Below, in pieces: positions 37,400-46,195 of a DNA stretch of 52,955 bases. Each line of letters starts with the position of its first letter. The first letter of the stretch is position 1. The stretch spans positions 1 to 52,955 of the forward strand of contig NZ_KQ960625.1 in NCBI RefSeq assembly GCF_001553265.1, in the 5' to 3' direction. Below the pieces are notes generated by a model. It was not told where the DNA came from. It made no database searches and saw only the letters and a program-made list of their open reading frames with translations. The stretch is from Prevotella sp. DNF00663. Lineage in GTDB: Bacteria; Bacteroidota; Bacteroidia; Bacteroidales; Bacteroidaceae. Made by a program: the position numbers and the translations under genes.

Positions 37400-38947
37400 C
37401 TATCCTTGCCTTTCAGCCCAATCTCCACGGTCAAGATTGCGATAACTCACAGCTTCGGCAATATGTTGGGCGGTTACTTGGTTGCTTCCAGCCAAGTCGG
37501 CAATGGTTCTAGCCACTTTCAAGATGCGACTATAGGCGCGAGCACTCAAACTTAATCGCTCCATAGCGGTGCGAAGCATGTCTAAGCCGGCACTGTCCGG
37601 CTCGGCAAATTGATGTATCATGCGTTCGGTCATCTGTGCGTTACAATGCACGTGAGCCTGTCCGCGGAAGCGAGCCGTCTGTGTTTCGCGTGCTTTGATG
37701 ACTCTCTCGCGGATGGCACTGCTTGGTTCGCCGGGCTGAACCTTACTTAAATCCTTGAATGGAACGGGTGTTATTTCTACCTGAATGTCTATGCGGTCGA
37801 GTAAAGGACCACTGATTTTGTTCATATAACGCACTATCTGACCGGGCAGGCATACGCAGTTGTGTGTGGGATCGCCGTAATATCCGCACGGACAAGGGTT
37901 CATACTGGCCACGAACATAAATGAACATGGATATTCAACATTATATTTGGCACGGCTAATGGTTATCTTTCTGTCTTCTAATGGTTGCCGCAATACCTCC
38001 AAAGTATGCTTGTTGAATTCCGGTAATTCGTCGCAAAAGAGCACGCCATTGTGAGCCAAACTAATCTCGCCGGGCATGGGATTGGCTCCTCCACCAACGA
38101 GGGCAACCTCCGAAATGGTGTGGTGAGGGGCGCGGAAAGGGCGTTGTGAGATGAGCGAATCATTCTTTCCCAGTCGCCCAGCCACACTGTGTATCTGCGT
38201 AGTTTCAAGACTTTCGGCCAACGAAAGGGGCGGAAGAATAGACGGTAACCGCTTGGCCATCATCGATTTGCCACTTCCCGGTGGTCCAATCATAATGAGA
38301 TTGTGTCCACCTGCGGCCGCAACTTCGAGCGCACGTTTCACGTTTTCCTGTCCCCGAACATCGGCAAAGTCGAGGTCAAACTTATATTGCTGTTCGTAAA
38401 ACTCACGTCGTGTATCAATGACGGTGGGTGAATAGCTATCTGTTCCGGCTATGAATTTCACCACATCGAGCAGAGATTCCATGCCATAGACATTAAGGTT
38501 GTTCACCACGGCGGCCTCCCTCACGTTCTGTTGGGGCACGATGAGACCGTCAAAGTGCTCGTTGCGTGCTTTGATGGCAATGGGTAAGGCACCTTTGATG
38601 GGCTGTAGATGCCCGTCGAGACTCAATTCGCCCACCATCATATAGCGTCCTAAACGTTCGTCGGGAATGTTTCCATTGGCAGCCAAAAGGGCAATTGCCA
38701 ATGGTAAATCGAAGCTGCTACCCTCTTTACGAAGGTCGGCCGGTGCCATATTCACCGTGATGTCGGCTTTCGGGAACTGATAACCATTGTATTGCAGGGC
38801 TGCAGCTATGCGGTCGCGTCCCTCTCTTACGGCCTCGTCTCCAAGTCCGGTAAGATGGTAGAGTATTCCCGGTGTCAAGCTAACCTCGATGGTAACGGTC
38901 GTCACGTCGAGACCATTGACGGCCGCACAATAAGTCTTTACTAGCAT
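37400..38947 (-). CDS. comM: ComM/YifB-type Mg-chelatase-like AAA+ ATPase
   Basis: ComM relatives are hexameric helicase-like ATPases that aid branch migration during natural transformation. The 515-residue protein starts with the Lon-like domain (VKTYCAAVNGLDV), then has Walker A MIGPPGSGKSMMAKRL (about residue 215), Walker B VLFCDELPEF, and ASMNPCPCGYYGDP with a CPCG...HNCVCLPG cysteine cluster. The C-terminal Mg_chelatase_C helical domain reads LSARAYSRILKVARTIADL. The length is typical. It lies last in a minus-strand run after two lipoprotein genes. Confidence 0.93.
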   Translation of the reverse strand: MLVKTYCAAVNGLDVTTVTIEVSLTPGILYHLTGLGDEAVREGRDRIAAALQYNGYQFPKADITVNMAPADLRKEGSSFDLPLAIALLAANGNIPDERLGRYMMVGELSLDGHLQPIKGALPIAIKARNEHFDGLIVPQQNVREAAVVNNLNVYGMESLLDVVKFIAGTDSYSPTVIDTRREFYEQQYKFDLDFADVRGQENVKRALEVAAAGGHNLIMIGPPGSGKSMMAKRLPSILPPLSLAESLETTQIHSVAGRLGKNDSLISQRPFRAPHHTISEVALVGGGANPMPGEISLAHNGVLFCDELPEFNKHTLEVLRQPLEDRKITISRAKYNVEYPCSFMFVASMNPCPCGYYGDPTHNCVCLPGQIVRYMNKISGPLLDRIDIQVEITPVPFKDLSKVQPGEPSSAIRERVIKARETQTARFRGQAHVHCNAQMTERMIHQFAEPDSAGLDMLRTAMERLSLSARAYSRILKVARTIADLAGSNQVTAQHIAEAVSYRNLDRGDWAERQG

Positions 38948-38978
38948 GTCTTCTTGGTATTAAGGTACGACGATGTCG

Positions 38979-39962
38979 TTATTTCATCTTCTCCAGTTCA
39001 CTACGAAGTTGTTCGGGATTCATTCCGCGCCCAACGATGCGCCCACGTTTCATGACGATATTGTCGGGAACATTGAACAGGCCTAGTTGTTTGATGAGGT
39101 TACTATCGAACATCTTGCCGTCGCAAACTACACTCCATCCCCATTCTTCGCGCTCCACATTGTCCTTACAGAGTTTGGAATCGGCATCCAAGCATATGCT
39201 GATGATGGCCAGTTTGTTGCCCAAATCCTCATGATATTGCTTGAGTCGGCGTACGGCATCCATCGATTCGTAACTCCATGTAGCCCATGTGTTGATGATG
39301 GCGATAGGTGCTTTGGCTAGTGTAGGGCTAGTGATACGTTTGCCTTTAAGGTCTACGGCCGTAAATTTAGGTAGTTTCGTGGGCATGCTACGTGCTTTCT
39401 GGAGCAGTCGAGCCACGTATCCATTGTTGGGTTGCGCCTGTCTCAATGTCGTCAACAAACGTATAGCTGTGGCATGATCGGGCTGTGGTGTCAGCAGAAA
39501 GTATTTGCTTACTAAGTAAGCTCCGACTGGTGAATCGGTATGGTCGGCTACAAACAGTTCGGCATGTTTCTTGATTTCGGGTGGCGAGTTGTTCACTATC
39601 TGCCTGCGGAACTTCGTCATAAGTTCGTTATCCTTGGTTCCCGTTATCTCCATCTCTTTCAGGTGAGACGCATCTCCACTGATGTCGACAGTCTTACCCG
39701 GTACAGCGAACACCGGTTGTTCTGAGAAATTGGGGAATACTATCATCAGTGTGGCTTCGCGTTCGAGCGGAGTCTCGTACGAGAAACGGCCACCTACCAC
39801 TTTGATAGTGTCCATACCATTGAGGCCACCATCGGGACTATAAACGTAAAACTCACCCTGATTCAGGTTGATGAGACGCCCGTCAATCTTAAAATGTCGG
39901 CCGTTCGTCCCACACGAAACCAAAATAAGGGTGAGCAGTATAAACTGTATGAGTCTTCTCAT
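38979..39962 (-). CDS. Thioredoxin-fold lipoprotein lacking the CxxC motif
   Basis: A 327-residue envelope protein. A lipobox ends at Cys17 (TLILVSC). A DUF4369-like beta-sandwich (about 22-110) and a helical linker are followed by a TlpA/AhpC-type thioredoxin fold (about 195-327). The usual WCxxC is replaced by WATWSYES (residues 226-233), with Ser at both Cys positions. The cis-Pro region is present as FNVPDNIVM. It cannot do dithiol exchange in the ordinary way and may be a binding or structural paralogue. Its start abuts the stop of the TPR lipoprotein gene, so they are co-expressed. Confidence 0.85.
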   Translation of the reverse strand: MRRLIQFILLTLILVSCGTNGRHFKIDGRLINLNQGEFYVYSPDGGLNGMDTIKVVGGRFSYETPLEREATLMIVFPNFSEQPVFAVPGKTVDISGDASHLKEMEITGTKDNELMTKFRRQIVNNSPPEIKKHAELFVADHTDSPVGAYLVSKYFLLTPQPDHATAIRLLTTLRQAQPNNGYVARLLQKARSMPTKLPKFTAVDLKGKRITSPTLAKAPIAIINTWATWSYESMDAVRRLKQYHEDLGNKLAIISICLDADSKLCKDNVEREEWGWSVVCDGKMFDSNLIKQLGLFNVPDNIVMKRGRIVGRGMNPEQLRSELEKMK

Positions 39963-41639
39963 TTATCTGACCTTGGCAAATTCAAGATCCTTCTCAGCAT
40001 ATTTAGACAACGAAGAATCCTTTTGCAATGCCTCTTTTAGATATGAGTTAGAAGCATATTTATTCTTCATGCGTGCGCTGATGATGGCATGTAAATAACT
40101 TGTCATGGCATCAGGATGCTTGATATTCTTCAGTGTAAGGATTGCAGCTGCATAGTCCTTGTTTAAGATTTGAGCCAGTGCAGCGCTGTTACTATCGGAG
40201 TTCTTCAAGTTTTCTGCAGCCTGTGCAAAGTTTCCTTTGGCAATATTCAGATTACCCATCACCTCGTTGAAGCCGTTGGCATTTACTGCATCCGCTAGTT
40301 TAGCTTCGGCCTCTTTCACATTTCCTTGTTGTAAAGCTAATAGTGCTTGGTTGGCGAAAGCCTCCGGAGCTTTACTATCCACGTGCTGTGCCTGCTTGAA
40401 GTAATCGGCAGCGGCTGCATTGTTGCCTTCGTTGAAAGCCAAGACACCTAGGTTGTTGTAAGCACGATAGTCTTTATCGTAAAGTTCTGTGGTCTTCTTG
40501 TAGATGGCAGCTTGCTTGGCTGGGTTCTCCTCCAAGGTAGCAGCGTAGAGCAATTCTTCCAAACTCAATTTGACAGGGTCGGCAGCATATTGTGCTTTAA
40601 TCTGTTCGTCGTCGCGTCCGATGGTCTCGTAGTTGATGATTAGGCGGCTTCTACGCAATTCGGGCAATACTTCATTGGCCAGTTCACGGAATCCCTCGCT
40701 CATGTTACGAATCTGCTGTTCGCGCTCCTGTGGGTCTTTATACATGGAGAGTACGCGCAAGATGACATCCTTATCTTGTATATTGGAAGCCTGAACCAAT
40801 TGCTGGAAACCTTCCCAGTCTTGTGCTGTATAGTGAGCATCGATGGGTGCATCCACCTTTGTATTCTTGAGTTGCTGTTTGACATAACCCTCACTTACGG
40901 TCTGACGCTTGTTGGCCAACTTATCATTGAAGTCGAATCCACCTTCAGGTGAAGCGTATGCCGAAACCTCTACGTTCTGAATATTGAGTTGTTCGCGGTC
41001 GGCATTAATCTTCTTGAGCAGTTTCACAAACTCCTGAACGCTGTTGTTTTTCAGTTCGCTTTGGCGCAGATTAGCTTGGTTTACAAGGAATCTTACGTTG
41101 GCTTCCTGCTTCATAACGTTCACACGCTGGAAAGAATCGGGAGCTATACAAGCCCCTCCGTTCAGCAAAGTTTGGCGATAAAGTTCGCTTGTAGCGATGA
41201 CACCGTTAGCAATTTTCACAGCCGGAACTTTCACCGTCTTATTACCTATGCGTGCATTGAATGTGAGATACAACTCGCTTTGTTGCATGGCAGGCGTATA
41301 ATCGAAGTTGGTCTTCATGGTGTAACGGCCGCCCAAGCGATACGAAATGCTTTGGTTGTTACCCATCACACCTTCGCCTTGGAAAGTAGCACCTTGTCCT
41401 TTGACCACCTGTCCACCGCCATAACGCAGTTCAGGAACAACGGTTACGGTAGCCTTTTTCTTCATATATTTCTCAGGAAACACACCGTTGATGGTGGCAG
41501 GAACTTCGCCGCCTACTGTCTCTAATGGGTTAGGATCTACTGTGAAATGGTCTGCTGAAAGCGCTCCCATCTTCCCCGAGCAAGAGGAAAGGGCAACTAA
41601 TACGCCGGCAGATAAAGAAAGAATAAGACTTTTATTCAT
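39963..41639 (-). CDS. TPR lipoprotein
   Basis: A protein of 558 residues. The lipobox is in VLVALSSCSGK (Cys near residue 20). The N-terminal half is beta-rich, with a segment resembling an OmpA-like periplasmic fold (NVEVSAYASPEGGFDFNDKLANKR). The C-terminal half holds several TPR-like helices (RAYNNLGVLAFNEGNNAAAADYFKQ, PEAFANQALLALQQGNVKEAE are within residues 395-460). It may bind peptidoglycan or partner proteins. The start at 41639 is chosen because the longer frame to 41711 runs into tRNA-Leu and lacks a signal before MNKSLILS. It is followed with no gap by the thioredoxin-fold lipoprotein. Confidence 0.85.
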   Translation of the reverse strand: MNKSLILSLSAGVLVALSSCSGKMGALSADHFTVDPNPLETVGGEVPATINGVFPEKYMKKKATVTVVPELRYGGGQVVKGQGATFQGEGVMGNNQSISYRLGGRYTMKTNFDYTPAMQQSELYLTFNARIGNKTVKVPAVKIANGVIATSELYRQTLLNGGACIAPDSFQRVNVMKQEANVRFLVNQANLRQSELKNNSVQEFVKLLKKINADREQLNIQNVEVSAYASPEGGFDFNDKLANKRQTVSEGYVKQQLKNTKVDAPIDAHYTAQDWEGFQQLVQASNIQDKDVILRVLSMYKDPQEREQQIRNMSEGFRELANEVLPELRRSRLIINYETIGRDDEQIKAQYAADPVKLSLEELLYAATLEENPAKQAAIYKKTTELYDKDYRAYNNLGVLAFNEGNNAAAADYFKQAQHVDSKAPEAFANQALLALQQGNVKEAEAKLADAVNANGFNEVMGNLNIAKGNFAQAAENLKNSDSNSAALAQILNKDYAAAILTLKNIKHPDAMTSYLHAIISARMKNKYASNSYLKEALQKDSSLSKYAEKDLEFAKVR

Positions 41640-41669
41640 ACTACGATTAAAGTTTAGGAGGTAAAAAGT

Positions 41670-41754
41670 GCCGCGAGCGGGACTCGAACCCGCACAGCCA
41701 TTACTGGCCAAGGGATTTTAAGTCCCTCGTGTCTACCAATTCCACCATTGCGGC
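41670..41754 (-). tRNA. tRNA-Leu (anticodon UAA)
   Basis: The sequence folds as an 85-nt class II tRNA with a variable arm. The acceptor strands GCCGCAA and TCGCGGC pair with one A-C mismatch, the anticodon loop is CTTAAAA and the T arm is GTTCGAGTC. CCA is not encoded. It follows tRNA-Gly by 36 bases on the same strand. Confidence 0.96.
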
Positions 41755-41790
41755 TACTGGAATCTTTGTTGTCTTTCAGAATGTAAAGAG

Positions 41791-41863
<73 letters not shown>

Positions 41864-41904
41864 GTAGCATGCTAAACGAGCTACCTCGTTCTGCAACGTG
41901 GATG

Positions 41905-41912
41905 CAAAGATA
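41905..41912 (-). promoter_or_regulatory. -7 box of the tRNA pair
   Basis: TATCTTTG on the minus strand, 41 bases before the tRNA-Gly 5' end. It fits TAnnTTTG and is probably the promoter for both tRNAs and possibly the lipoprotein genes behind them. Confidence 0.6.
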
Positions 41913-42137
41913 GTTGATAATCTCGGAATAGCCAAACGAATTACATTTTTTTTGTAAAAGCAAGGAATTGAGAGTGTTGGAGCAGTGTCTGCTATTTGGG
42001 TTCTGTTCTATGTTTTGTCCTTAGATATAATAGTCGGTATAAGCCGACAATATGTTGTAGTTCGCTTGTAAGGCAGCGGACTTTTCGTCTCTACTGTTGT
42101 TGGTTTTAAATCCTCAAAACTCTCATTTCTCACTGCT

Positions 42138-42240
42138 TACTCTTCACTCTCTATACGCTGCAGGGCTGGGGCAGCGTTGCTGCAAAGACCGGGCAGCATT
42201 GTTGAAGAGCCGAGGCAGCGATGCTGAGGGGGCGGTGCAA
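42138..42240. repeat. Family A repeat array
   Basis: Three to four units at about 22-bp spacing (GGGGCAGCGTTGCTGCAAAG, CGGGCAGCATTGTTGAAGAG, CGAGGCAGCGATGCTGAGGG). It is preceded by CTCTATACGCTGCAG and directly followed by a family B element. It is the mirror copy of 22218-22333. Confidence 0.75.
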
Positions 42241-42410
42241 AGGCCCCACCCCAACGCTCCCCGAAAGGGGAGGGGATAGAGTTTGGAGGTAAAAGATAGG
42301 AGGTGAGAGTTAAAAAGTAAGAGGTAAAAGCTGCCGATAAACTTTATTCTCTATTCCATCAACCCTAACCCACCACTCCCTCCCCCTTTGGGGCGGGGCG
42401 GGGTGGGGCT
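42241..42410. mobile_element. ORF-less TIR element (MITE-like), 170 bp
   Basis: The left end 42241-42275 (AGGCCCCACCCCAACGCTCC, then CCGAAAGGGGAGGGG) and right end 42376-42410 (CTCCCTCCCCCTTTGGGG, then ending GGTGGGGCT) are inverted copies of one another. About 100 bp of AT-rich filler, including TTAAAAAGTAAGAGGTAAAAG, lies between. No coding frame is present. Confidence 0.75.
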
Positions 42411-42491
42411 TTTGTAGGGATGTGGCATGCCGCATTCGAGAGGGAATACACAACCTTCTTTATTCCAGCATTGTAGCATATACATATCTGC

Positions 42492-42511
42492 GGACGCGAC
42501 ATGTCGCGTCC
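42492..42511. repeat. 20-bp perfect palindrome (family C)
   Basis: GGACGCGACATGTCGCGTCC is its own reverse complement and is followed by CTAC. A related imperfect one, TGTGGCATGCCGCAT, lies at 42421-42435 after TAGGGA. Elsewhere in 42411-42837 I see only a possible -7 box (42748-42755) and no gene. Confidence 0.85.
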
Positions 42512-42747
42512 CTACGAATTCAATTATATCATCAAACAGTTGCTATTGGGCTGCGAGGGCTGCTAATATATGAGATAGCCACGCTGTGGCTTATTGTCAT
42601 GACAAAGAGAAGTAGAGACGAAAAATCTTCTATCTCACACCATTATATAAAGACTTTTGCCGACCTTCTATGTTGATGTAGGTCAAAAAATGAAGGTGTT
42701 TGCGTAAACAGGTGGGTAAAAGTGTTGTGGGATGGGAGGAATGTTGC

Positions 42748-42755
42748 TATCTTTA
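42748..42755 (+). promoter_or_regulatory. Possible -7 box of the small secreted protein gene
   Basis: TATCTTTA differs from TAnnTTTG only at the last base and lies 83 bases before the start at 42838. Confidence 0.35.
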
Positions 42756-42837
42756 CACCGTATTTATAATAGGATAACAGCGAAAAGTAAGGCTCCAAAC
42801 AGGATAGGGGAGTCTCTGAATATAGAAAGGTAGAAAG

Positions 42838-43200
42838 ATGATGAAAAGGATAATGATAGCTCTTGTGGCACTTTTAGGTATGACGACAGCATTTGCAGGC
42901 GAGGAAAAATCGAATGCTGTAGAAGTATCAAGTGTATATAATACTAACTTTAATTTCCGCAAATTGGCCGAGACTTTACGTCTCTCGTCTGACCAACGTT
43001 CGATAGCTGAGGATGTACACAACACCTTTACCATTGAGATGAACAATGCCGCTGTGGCAGCAAAGGATGATAAACGTGAGATGGTAGAGCGTGCCGTGGC
43101 CAACGATATACGCAATATGCGCTATGTGTTGAACAAGGAACAACTCGCTAAATACGTGTTATTGCTCAATACGACGCTTGAAAACAGGGGGTTGAAGTAG
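42838..43200 (+). CDS. Small secreted helical protein
   Basis: A 120-residue protein with signal peptide (MMKRIMIALVALLGMTTAFAG, cleavage near AFA-GEE). The mature part is charged and largely helical (LRLSSDQRSIAEDVHNTFTIEM, then ANDIRNMRYVLNKEQLAKYVLLLNTTL). I do not recognise a named family; the LNKEQLAKY pattern resembles small periplasmic helical proteins of the Spy/DUF4890 kind. ATG 42838 or 42841 could start it. It is transcribed alone, with a terminator at 43423. The 43201-43422 stretch contains several GGAGTTATTGGGAGT-like repeats and no gene. Confidence 0.7.
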   Translation: MMKRIMIALVALLGMTTAFAGEEKSNAVEVSSVYNTNFNFRKLAETLRLSSDQRSIAEDVHNTFTIEMNNAAVAAKDDKREMVERAVANDIRNMRYVLNKEQLAKYVLLLNTTLENRGLK

Positions 43201-43422
43201 GGACTTATTTAGGAGTTGTTGGGAGTTAAAGCCTTCGGCTAGGGAGTTATCGGAAGTTAACTGACCTATGTTGATAGGCTTCATGCATACGCAGAGGTTT
43301 TGATTCAAGGAGTTATTGGGAGTAAATCGACATTTGCCGATAAGTTAAAGAACAAATAAAGATGAAGTAATTTCACTTTCGCAATAGCGGAAGTCTTATA
43401 TACTGTTTAGATCAAATCTGTG

Positions 43423-43456
43423 ATGGGTATCCAAGAAATTGGGTACCCATTTTTAT
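43423..43456 (+). terminator. Rho-independent terminator
   Basis: ATGGGTATCC and GGGTACCCAT pair around AAGAAATT (43423-43450) and are followed by TTTTTATTA. It points with the small secreted protein gene. Confidence 0.8.
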
Positions 43457-43480
43457 TATAGGGATGGTTTGAAATACGGT

Positions 43481-44044
43481 TTATCTTACTGACAGTACGC
43501 CGAGAGCTCCTGTTGAGGATGCAGGATAACGTATGAGCTTGTCGCCGGAGTCACCACTGACAATAAAACCGCCATTGTTTAAATCGTAAGAGCGATGGCA
43601 TACAGGGCAGGTGGCAATGCCATTGGAGGCAACTGCGAGCGGTTTGCTACGCACGGGAATGGCATCCGGGTTGAAACAATTGGGACATTCGCGGTCGTAG
43701 GCATAAAAGGTAGCGTCGGTAGAGTTGCCGAATCCTACTATCAAAGCTCCATTCATGCCCAATTGGAACGAGCGGCGTGAGTCGATAGCGTTGAAGATTG
43801 ATTCGTGGAAAGTGTTTTGATTGCTGACAAAACGGAAATATTGTGCGCCACCATGAGAGGTGACGGTGAGGGTTACGAAGACTCCGGCGTAGGGTGTCAT
43901 GGCCTGTGCGAGCACGGGATCTTGGTGCACGCTGTTGTCAATGACAACATAACAAGGGTATCTACTGTACTCGTGGTTGGTGTTACAAGCCGTCGTAAAC
44001 AATAGCATTATAGCTAGCAGACTGGTTAAGCGGAATTTTTTCAT
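43481..44044 (-). CDS. Lipoprotein with two CPxC motifs
   Basis: A 187-residue protein with a lipobox ending in LLFTTAC (Cys near residue 20). Its C-terminal half has paired cysteines in RECPNCFNPD and ATCPVCHRSYDLNNGG, then a strand-rich end (GFIVSGDSGDKLIRYP). The spacing suggests a zinc-ribbon-like or Rieske-derived fold. A true Rieske site (CxH...CxxH) is not complete, because the first pair is CPNC. Its function is unknown. It follows argH by 63 bases on the same strand. Confidence 0.72.
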   Translation of the reverse strand: MKKFRLTSLLAIMLLFTTACNTNHEYSRYPCYVVIDNSVHQDPVLAQAMTPYAGVFVTLTVTSHGGAQYFRFVSNQNTFHESIFNAIDSRRSFQLGMNGALIVGFGNSTDATFYAYDRECPNCFNPDAIPVRSKPLAVASNGIATCPVCHRSYDLNNGGFIVSGDSGDKLIRYPASSTGALGVLSVR

Positions 44045-44107
44045 AGGCCTTTAAGAGTTATTGGAAGTTGCCGGAAGATAGCTGTCAAAAGTTTATTTAC
44101 TGACGGA

Positions 44108-45469
44108 TTACTGCTTATCGTTGCTTTGGCCCGTTGCGAGCAAGGCTTTCTCGGCTTGTTCCATTTGTTCAAAATGGAACTCACTGATGGTCTGTTCCAT
44201 CAGCGACCGGATATTGTCATTGCACAAATTGCCGATACTGCCCTCGTGAGTATGGTGTATATCCTTGTCGGCCTTGAATGTTCCGGCTTCGATTTCCAGT
44301 CCCACTTTCTTGTAAGCATCGCGGAATGGCAAGCCCTCGGCGGCCAATCGGTTCACTTCTTCGACCGAGAACATGGGGTCGTACATGGAATTGTCGAGGA
44401 TATGCTCGTTCACTTCCATCTTGTTGATGATGTAAGCTGTCATCCGGAGGCAGTCTTTGAGTTCGTCGAAAGCGGGCAGAAAGACTTCTTTGATGATTTG
44501 TAAATCGCGGAAATAACCTACGGGTAGGTTGTTCATGATGAGCATAACCTGCTGCGGAAGACTCTGTAGCTTATTGCTTTTGGCACGTATCAGCTCGAAG
44601 ACATCGGGGTTTTTCTTATGCGGCATGATGCTTGAACCGGTGGTACATTCTTTGGGTAACTTCACAAACGAGAAGTTTTGGCTGTTGAACAAGCAAGCGT
44701 CGAAAGCCATTTTGGCTAATGTGCCGGCCACGGAAGCCATGGCGAAAGCCACATTTCGCTCTGTCTTGCCACGCCCCATCTGCGCATATACCACGTTGTA
44801 GTCCATAGAGTCGAAGCCCAACAGGCGGGTTGTCATCGTGCGATTCAATGGGAATGAAGAACCATAGCCTGCTGCCGAGCCCAGCGGATTGCGATTGGTC
44901 ATGCGCCAAGCGGCCTGAAGGAAGAGCATGTCGTCGGCTAAACTCTCGGCATAAGCGCCAAACCAAAGTCCGAAACTGCTCGGCATGGCTATCTGCAAAT
45001 GCGTATAACCCGGCATCAAAACGTCGCGGTAACGGTTGCTTTTTTCGATAAGTTCGTCGAAAAGCACTTTGACGTCTTCGACAATATCTTTGAGTTGTTG
45101 ACGTGTGAATAGTTTCAGGTCGACCAAAACTTGGTCGTTTCGGCTGCGACCGCTGTGTATCTTCTTGCCCATATCGCCGAGCTTGCGCGTCAAAAGTAGC
45201 TCTACTTGGGAGTGAACATCCTCTACACCGTCTTCAATACAGAACTCTCCACACTCGCAAGTGTCGTAGATGTTTCGCAATTCGGCCAGTAGTAGGGGGA
45301 GTTCGTCGCTACCTAGCAGTCCGATAGATTCCAACATGGTGATGTGAGCCATCGAACCGAGTACGTCGTATTTGGCTAAATAGAGATCCATCTCGCGGTC
45401 GCGACCGACAGTGAAACGCTCTATCTCCTTGTTTACTTCAAAGTCTTTCTCCCAAAGTTTGTTCGCCAT
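44108..45469 (-). CDS. argH: Argininosuccinate lyase
   Basis: ArgH splits argininosuccinate into arginine and fumarate. The 453-residue protein has the fumarase/aspartase superfamily landmarks: HSGRSRNDQVLVDLKLF, PGYTHLQIAMPSSFG, and the flexible signature loop GSSIMPHKKNPD containing the catalytic Ser. The length is normal. No argG is adjacent; argB, speA and argS occur elsewhere in the window but in other operons. The start MANKLWEKDFEVN is well supported. Confidence 0.96.
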   Translation of the reverse strand: MANKLWEKDFEVNKEIERFTVGRDREMDLYLAKYDVLGSMAHITMLESIGLLGSDELPLLLAELRNIYDTCECGEFCIEDGVEDVHSQVELLLTRKLGDMGKKIHSGRSRNDQVLVDLKLFTRQQLKDIVEDVKVLFDELIEKSNRYRDVLMPGYTHLQIAMPSSFGLWFGAYAESLADDMLFLQAAWRMTNRNPLGSAAGYGSSFPLNRTMTTRLLGFDSMDYNVVYAQMGRGKTERNVAFAMASVAGTLAKMAFDACLFNSQNFSFVKLPKECTTGSSIMPHKKNPDVFELIRAKSNKLQSLPQQVMLIMNNLPVGYFRDLQIIKEVFLPAFDELKDCLRMTAYIINKMEVNEHILDNSMYDPMFSVEEVNRLAAEGLPFRDAYKKVGLEIEAGTFKADKDIHHTHEGSIGNLCNDNIRSLMEQTISEFHFEQMEQAEKALLATGQSNDKQ

Positions 45470-45641
45470 AAGTCATCGCTCCATCAAAAGTGTGGGACAA
45501 AATATGTTTCCCTTTTGTTCCACCCTCGTTGTTTTCTTATTGTTATAAAAGTCTCTTGTCGTCTCTCTGCGCCTATCTTTCATTGCTTGATAGGCAAAAC
45601 AGTCACTAAAGAAGTGCCAAAATTCTTTGTTGTGCATGTAG

Positions 45642-45725
45642 AGACGGAGCGTACTCCGCCTCATTTGAATGCGTTGGATAGTAATAAATGCTCTCTTCTT
45701 ATGAGACGGAAAACTTTCCGTCTCT
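45642..45725. repeat. Two short palindromes sharing GAGACGG arms (family C)
   Basis: The first, GAGACGGAG-CGTA-CTCCGCCTC (45642-45663), has one mismatch. The second, GAGACGGAAA-AC-TTTCCGTCTC (45704-45725), is perfect. Both carry GTAGAGACGG-type flanks. A related sequence occurs at 4640-4667 (AGTTTTCCGTCTTACAAG). They occupy the otherwise empty 45470-45769 interval. Confidence 0.8.
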
Positions 45726-45769
45726 ACAAGAGGATGAGCATTTTCTTGATATATTCCTCCGCAAAGAGA

Positions 45770-46177
45770 TTAATATTGTATCATCTGTAGGGCGTCGGCT
45801 ATCTTCTCAATACCCTCTTGGAGGGGCTTCTGAACCATTCCTTTGATGAAAGGATTGAGCTCTGCCTTGATGGTAAGCTTCATTTTGCACGACGTATCTG
45901 TCACCGGTAAGAGTTGTATCCAGAAGTTGAAAGGGAGCGGACTCTGCTCTGTTTCAAACTTGATGGTCTTAGGTGGCTCGCGATCAATGATGTGTAACTT
46001 CACCGCACCCATCGGACTGCTGATGGCAATAGAGTCTTGATCGAACGAAAGATCGTTGAGTTTATCCTCTGGGATGCGCCCTTTGACCTTTTCGATATTG
46101 CTCAAGTCGCTCAGCATATCGTAGACAGCTTGCTGCGAGTAAGCTATCTCGCGGATGCTACTTTCAAATGTACTCAT
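45770..46177 (-). CDS. SRPBCC (START-like) domain protein
   Basis: A 135-residue helix-grip protein. It begins with the beta strand FESSIREIAYSQQAVYDMLSDL, the usual start of polyketide-cyclase/START-like folds, includes strands such as IAISSPMGAVKLHIIDREPPKTIKFETE, and ends in a long helix (LQEGIEKIADALQMIQY). Such proteins bind hydrophobic ligands or act as chaperones. It starts 18 bases after pyrE and is likely in its operon. The ligand is unknown. Confidence 0.8.
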   Translation of the reverse strand: MSTFESSIREIAYSQQAVYDMLSDLSNIEKVKGRIPEDKLNDLSFDQDSIAISSPMGAVKLHIIDREPPKTIKFETEQSPLPFNFWIQLLPVTDTSCKMKLTIKAELNPFIKGMVQKPLQEGIEKIADALQMIQY

Positions 46178-46195
46178 GTTATATGGGGTGTTATT

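Noticed and set aside
41640..41711. Longer start for the TPR lipoprotein
   Set aside because: The extra residues are translated tRNA-Leu sequence, and the signal peptide with lipobox starts at 41639.
42138..42240. CRISPR array
   Set aside because: The units are adjacent and degenerate with no constant spacers, and no cas gene is present.
42097..42279. 60-codon frame across the repeat region
   Set aside because: It is a translation of family A and B repeats only, with no promoter or ribosome site.
43481..44044. Rieske 2Fe-2S protein
   Set aside because: The first ligand pair is CPNC rather than CxH, so the Rieske ligand set is incomplete.
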